The translations under genes and the position numbers were made by a program. Shown in pieces: positions 4,614-7,664 of a DNA stretch of 7,664 nt. Numbering within the stretch: the first letter of the stretch is position 1; each line of letters opens with the position of its first letter. Source of the DNA: CAZUTK01 sp964623265. Its GTDB lineage: Bacteria > Electryoneota > B3-LCP. The stretch is from positions 1 to 7,664 of the forward strand of contig CAZUTK010000095.1 in NCBI GenBank assembly GCA_964623265.1. Reading direction: 5' to 3'. The notes beneath the pieces were generated by a model. The model had not been told where the DNA came from and ran no database searches. It saw nothing but the letters and a program-made list of their open reading frames with translations.

Positions 4614-7433
4614 TTATATAAACAACCTGCTCTCGGCTTGCGCAATAACTTTATCTCGTAGGGCTCGACAAAGCGAGATCAGCCCTTCAAAGGAAAGTCC
4701 TCTATTCTGCTTGAAGATTTGCTCGGATAGTAATAAGTATTCCCACTCTTGAGGCTGGTTCAACCCTTCAGGTAGGTTTAAGGTGGACGCTTGTTCGCAC
4801 CAAGCAACGGCGGCTCGCGCTTTTACTACCACATTCGAGCTGTCAATGTCCTTGTCCGCCTTAGTCTCCACTAAATAGATTTTATCTCTCGTTTTCACGA
4901 TAAAATCCACCTCATAGTTCCGTAAGATCGCCGTGTGGTCTCGGTAGGTGATTTTCAACCGGTGTTTGCGGTCCAATTTAGAGAATGCTAAAACATCCGC
5001 CGATGTGTTCAGCACTTCAAGTATAAAGTCCCGCTCAAAGCCTCCGCCTTTCGGCTGATATCCGACGCGGGGGTAAATGCTCTTGTCCGTCACAATGGAC
5101 TTGCTCTCCCTGACCATGACCCTAGGCACGTCCGAAAGCTTCGCCCAAATACCCCTAGATTCGTACTTATAGCCCTCAATCAGCTTTACGACCGCTTTGT
5201 GGATGATCTGGGTTATGAAGTCAAAAACAGGCGTGAAATTCAGAACGCAGTAGTTCTCCGATCGGTTGAAATCAATGGATTTGCCAAAGCAGACTTCCGA
5301 GGTGTAGTCATCTATAAGTTCAGCGATTTTGGCTTGCCCTGCGGTGATAACCGCCGCGTTGCCTCTATAGACAACCGCTCGCGTGGCTTGTCGCAGGAAA
5401 AAGTTGTAGTCGAAGTATACGTTGTCCAGTTTCCAAGTCTTACCCTTCTTTCCCGTTTCCATGTGGCGATCGGTAATGCTGAGCTTGGAAAGCATGTTTT
5501 TTAAATTATCGAAATCACTGCTATACTTGGGCAAGCTCTTAACATCAACCTGAGAGAGCTCCGGCATCCTGCCCTCGTCGTAAATCTGAATGGGCCAGGA
5601 TATGTCAAAGTCCTTGAGTCGTTCGGGGGGGACGGCGTCCACCGGCATAAGATCGCCGGTCGAAGCGGTGCCGCTGGTATCCCCTCCTCCGATGACGAAT
5701 CCTTCGCGCCGGAGGGCGTCGTAGAACGCCCGAAATCTCGGGTGTTCCACAATGAAAAGAAAGTCCAAAGAATTGGACGGGATTCTGTTGCGTCGTATCT
5801 CGTTATAAGCGTCCTGCTTGGCATCCTGCAGTTCGGGGAAAGCGTAGGCGGGGAACATCAGCCTCAAACCCCGTCCCACGATCTGCTCTAAGAGCAGGTC
5901 TGCTTCGGTGGCTCTTAAAACCACCACCACGCAGATATTGTTCTTATCAAAGCCCTCTCTAAGCATTAAAACCGAAATGACCACGCGCAAGGGATCGTCG
6001 TTCATGTCTATTTTATCAAGCCGTTTGCGGGCTTCCTCAAGCCCCTTGTCAGGCAACTCCGAGTGAATAACCATGACCTGGCGGTCGTCGTAATTATTGC
6101 CGTTTTCATCCGTGAGGTTTATAAAGTGCTCGCGGGTCAAGTCGGCAACGTCGGTGTTCTCGCACAGCACCATCAGCACCGGCTTTTTCTCTAATCCCTT
6201 TGCCTTGAATTCCTTCGCGAGTTGTTCAAGCTTCAACCTACCGATGTCTATGAGCAGCTTTTGCCCGGCGGAAAGTCCGATGATTTCGCCCCGACGGTGT
6301 CCGCCTTCGGGCTCGTGCCGTTCCGCCCGAAAGTCCAGGTCTTCCAGGGCTTCCCCGCCGATGGCTTGCCGTTCTTCCAGAAAAAGCTGCTTGACCAGCA
6401 TATGCTGCATGGCGCTGATCAGGTCGTAGTCGTAGATGATGTGCGGAAAAAATTCCCGCTTCTCGCCGCTGCCGTAGAACGGCGTCGCCGAGTAGTCAAT
6501 CTGACAAAACGCCCCTAACTTGCCTTTGTGATTTTCCCTTAACCGTTCAAAGAGCAAGTTCATGAACTTGCGCCACACTAACTCCTCACCGGTTGCGCTC
6601 TTCTTTCCGTGAACGTGATGGGCTTCGTCGTTCATGACGATCAGGTCAGGGTAATGCGACAGGAAATCAAGCAGCACTTCCCCGCGCGGGGCTTCTTCTA
6701 CGTCTTCGCCGGTGTACTGCGCCCAAAGGTCGGTCGCGCCCTTCTTCAAGCGGAACTGCTGCCAGTTGGTGATTAAGACAAAAGGGCCGTCCGGCGGCGT
6801 AGTATTGGCGTGCACGTCGTCGGGCTCTTTGATTTCCAGGTGAAAGCGTTCCCGCCAGCGGGCCCAGTCGGGCATGAATAGGGAACGGTTGTAGTCGGAC
6901 GTTTCCGGGTTCCGATCGCCGGTCTTGGGGTCACGCTTGCCTTTGAATGAATCCAGTAGGCGATTCAAGACTTCGTGCCCGGGCGTTACTACCAGAAAGC
7001 GATAGGAGTATCTGCCCGGTTCTTCGTTCAGCTTATTGAAGTACTGCCAGACCAACAGAGCGGCTAAGACCCATGTCTTGCCGGAACCGGTGGCCATCTT
7101 CAGGGCGTACTTGGGGAAAGGAATTGTGTCCACTTCCTGCTTCAGCGGTAAGTGTTGGTAAAGGGTTTCGGGGGCAACCCGTTCAAAAAGCCCTGTTAGC
7201 GTCGGCTCTTTCAGGATTTCGTAGCAATAGACCGCCGTCTCGACGGCTCTGCGCTGGCAATCGTAGAACTTCTCCTCGACCTCGTCATCCCGCCCGAACC
7301 AGTAATTAAAAAGCTCAAGCGTGGTCTTTGTAACGCCGGGCCAGCCCTGATCCGCCCACGCTCTAACTTCGCCTTCTAAGGCTCTGGAGAGATACAGCTC
7401 GGAAAAGGCTTGATTGTTTTTATGTTTCGTCAT
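4614..7433 (-). CDS. res: Type III restriction enzyme Res subunit (SF2 helicase plus nuclease)
   Basis: The protein has 939 residues, close to EcoP15I-type Res subunits. An ATP-driven superfamily 2 motor forms the first part: a Q-type glutamine before the P-loop (Q60), Walker A ATGSGKT (114-120), Walker B NDEAHH (268-273), motif III SATP (315-318), motif V LREGFD (491-496) and motif VI QIVGRGLR (517-524). The C-terminal region holds FERD (799-802) and a PD-(D/E)XK-like nuclease core EVDFIV...YLVETKAD, with Asp843, Glu856 and Lys858 as likely catalytic residues. All key motifs are intact, so it should be active. Type III Res translocates on or switches along DNA and cuts only together with a Mod methyltransferase, which gives the recognition site; no mod is in the window. 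GAGG (7438-7441) lies 4 bases before the ATG. Base composition looks more A/T-rich than the MFS gene, which would fit transfer. A stand-alone helicase-nuclease defence role remains possible. Confidence 0.88.
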   Translation of the reverse strand: MTKHKNNQAFSELYLSRALEGEVRAWADQGWPGVTKTTLELFNYWFGRDDEVEEKFYDCQRRAVETAVYCYEILKEPTLTGLFERVAPETLYQHLPLKQEVDTIPFPKYALKMATGSGKTWVLAALLVWQYFNKLNEEPGRYSYRFLVVTPGHEVLNRLLDSFKGKRDPKTGDRNPETSDYNRSLFMPDWARWRERFHLEIKEPDDVHANTTPPDGPFVLITNWQQFRLKKGATDLWAQYTGEDVEEAPRGEVLLDFLSHYPDLIVMNDEAHHVHGKKSATGEELVWRKFMNLLFERLRENHKGKLGAFCQIDYSATPFYGSGEKREFFPHIIYDYDLISAMQHMLVKQLFLEERQAIGGEALEDLDFRAERHEPEGGHRRGEIIGLSAGQKLLIDIGRLKLEQLAKEFKAKGLEKKPVLMVLCENTDVADLTREHFINLTDENGNNYDDRQVMVIHSELPDKGLEEARKRLDKIDMNDDPLRVVISVLMLREGFDKNNICVVVVLRATEADLLLEQIVGRGLRLMFPAYAFPELQDAKQDAYNEIRRNRIPSNSLDFLFIVEHPRFRAFYDALRREGFVIGGGDTSGTASTGDLMPVDAVPPERLKDFDISWPIQIYDEGRMPELSQVDVKSLPKYSSDFDNLKNMLSKLSITDRHMETGKKGKTWKLDNVYFDYNFFLRQATRAVVYRGNAAVITAGQAKIAELIDDYTSEVCFGKSIDFNRSENYCVLNFTPVFDFITQIIHKAVVKLIEGYKYESRGIWAKLSDVPRVMVRESKSIVTDKSIYPRVGYQPKGGGFERDFILEVLNTSADVLAFSKLDRKHRLKITYRDHTAILRNYEVDFIVKTRDKIYLVETKADKDIDSSNVVVKARAAVAWCEQASTLNLPEGLNQPQEWEYLLLSEQIFKQNRGLSFEGLISLCRALRDKVIAQAESRLFI

Positions 7434-7443
7434 ATTTCCTCAT

Positions 7444-7664
7444 TGTCATTCCCGCGAAAGCTGGAATCCAGATCAAGATTCCGGATCCGGTTTACGCCTG
7501 TCCGGAATGACAATTTTTGCATGTCATTCCCGCGAAAGCTGGAATCCAGATCAAGATTCCGGATCCGGTTTACGCCTGTCCGAAATGACAGTTTTTGCAT
7601 GTCATTCCAGCGAAAGCTGGAATCCAGATCAAGATTCCGGATCCGGTTTACGCCTGTCCGGAAT
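7444..7664. repeat. Tandem 78-bp hairpin repeat, 2.8 copies, continues off window
   Basis: Copies start at 7444, 7522 and 7600 with a constant period of 78; the third is cut by the window edge after 65 bases. Copies 1 and 2 differ at two positions (7583 and 7591); copy 3 differs from copy 1 at one (7609). Each unit can fold as a three-way junction. TGTC pairs with GACA at the ends (7444-7447 with 7509-7512). Hairpin 1 pairs 7448-7455 with 7460-7467 over a GAAA loop, and hairpin 2 pairs 7478-7485 with 7501-7508 perfectly. The GTCATTCCCGCGAAAGC core resembles dispersed intergenic palindromes seen in many bacterial genomes. No transposase or spacer-like variation is present. Confidence 0.9.

Noticed and set aside
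4613..4645. Upstream ATG at 4645 as start of the MFS protein
   Set aside because: It would overlap the end of res and add an 11-residue segment unlike the family's N-terminus; the ATG at 4612 directly follows the res stop.
7444..7664. CRISPR array
   Set aside because: The whole 78-bp period is repeated with almost no variation, so there are no unique spacers, and no cas genes are present.

Overview
The window looks like a metagenome-type contig from a Gram-negative bacterium of the Fibrobacterota-Chlorobiota-Bacteroidota (FCB) superphylum or a neighbouring candidate phylum. The main clue is the leftmost gene. It encodes a Sec-exported protein whose C-terminal segment has the form of a type IX secretion (T9SS type A) sorting domain, which is largely confined to that group. 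Several starts lack a clear Shine-Dalgarno, which also fits. I cannot place it more closely. Every gene I can support lies on the minus strand; the plus-strand open frames are shadows.

Layout, in minus-strand transcription order from the right. (1) 7444-7664: a tandem array of a 78-bp unit that can fold into a two-hairpin cruciform; it runs off the right edge. (2) 4614-7433: a 939-residue type III restriction subunit (Res), with a superfamily 2 helicase core and a C-terminal PD-(D/E)XK-like nuclease. No modification (Mod) gene is present in the window. (3) 3422-4612: a 12-helix MFS transporter starting one base after the res stop. (4) About 2800-3206: a gene-free stretch of roughly 400 bases that I read as a structured non-coding RNA gene. 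It has a consensus -10 box, many strong stems including a compact pseudoknot, and a terminator hairpin with a U-rich tail. I could not match it to RNase P, tmRNA, SRP RNA, 6S or a common riboswitch. (5) 2276-2725 and 1779-2279: a short FmdE-family protein overlapping by 4 bases an ECF-transporter S component, with its own sigma70-like promoter. (6) 1-1651: the partial secreted alpha/alpha-toroid-like protein with CARDB-like and T9SS sorting regions, again with its own promoter.

How the parts work together: fmdE and the ECF gene form a translationally coupled pair, probably for uptake of a metal- or cofactor-related small molecule (substrate unknown), relying on an EcfA/EcfT module encoded elsewhere. 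Res and the MFS protein look co-transcribed; a functional link is uncertain. The best candidate for something undescribed is the 2800-3206 RNA, with its promoter, terminator and mutually competing pairings. Second is the hairpin repeat array placed directly in front of res, where a mod gene would usually be.
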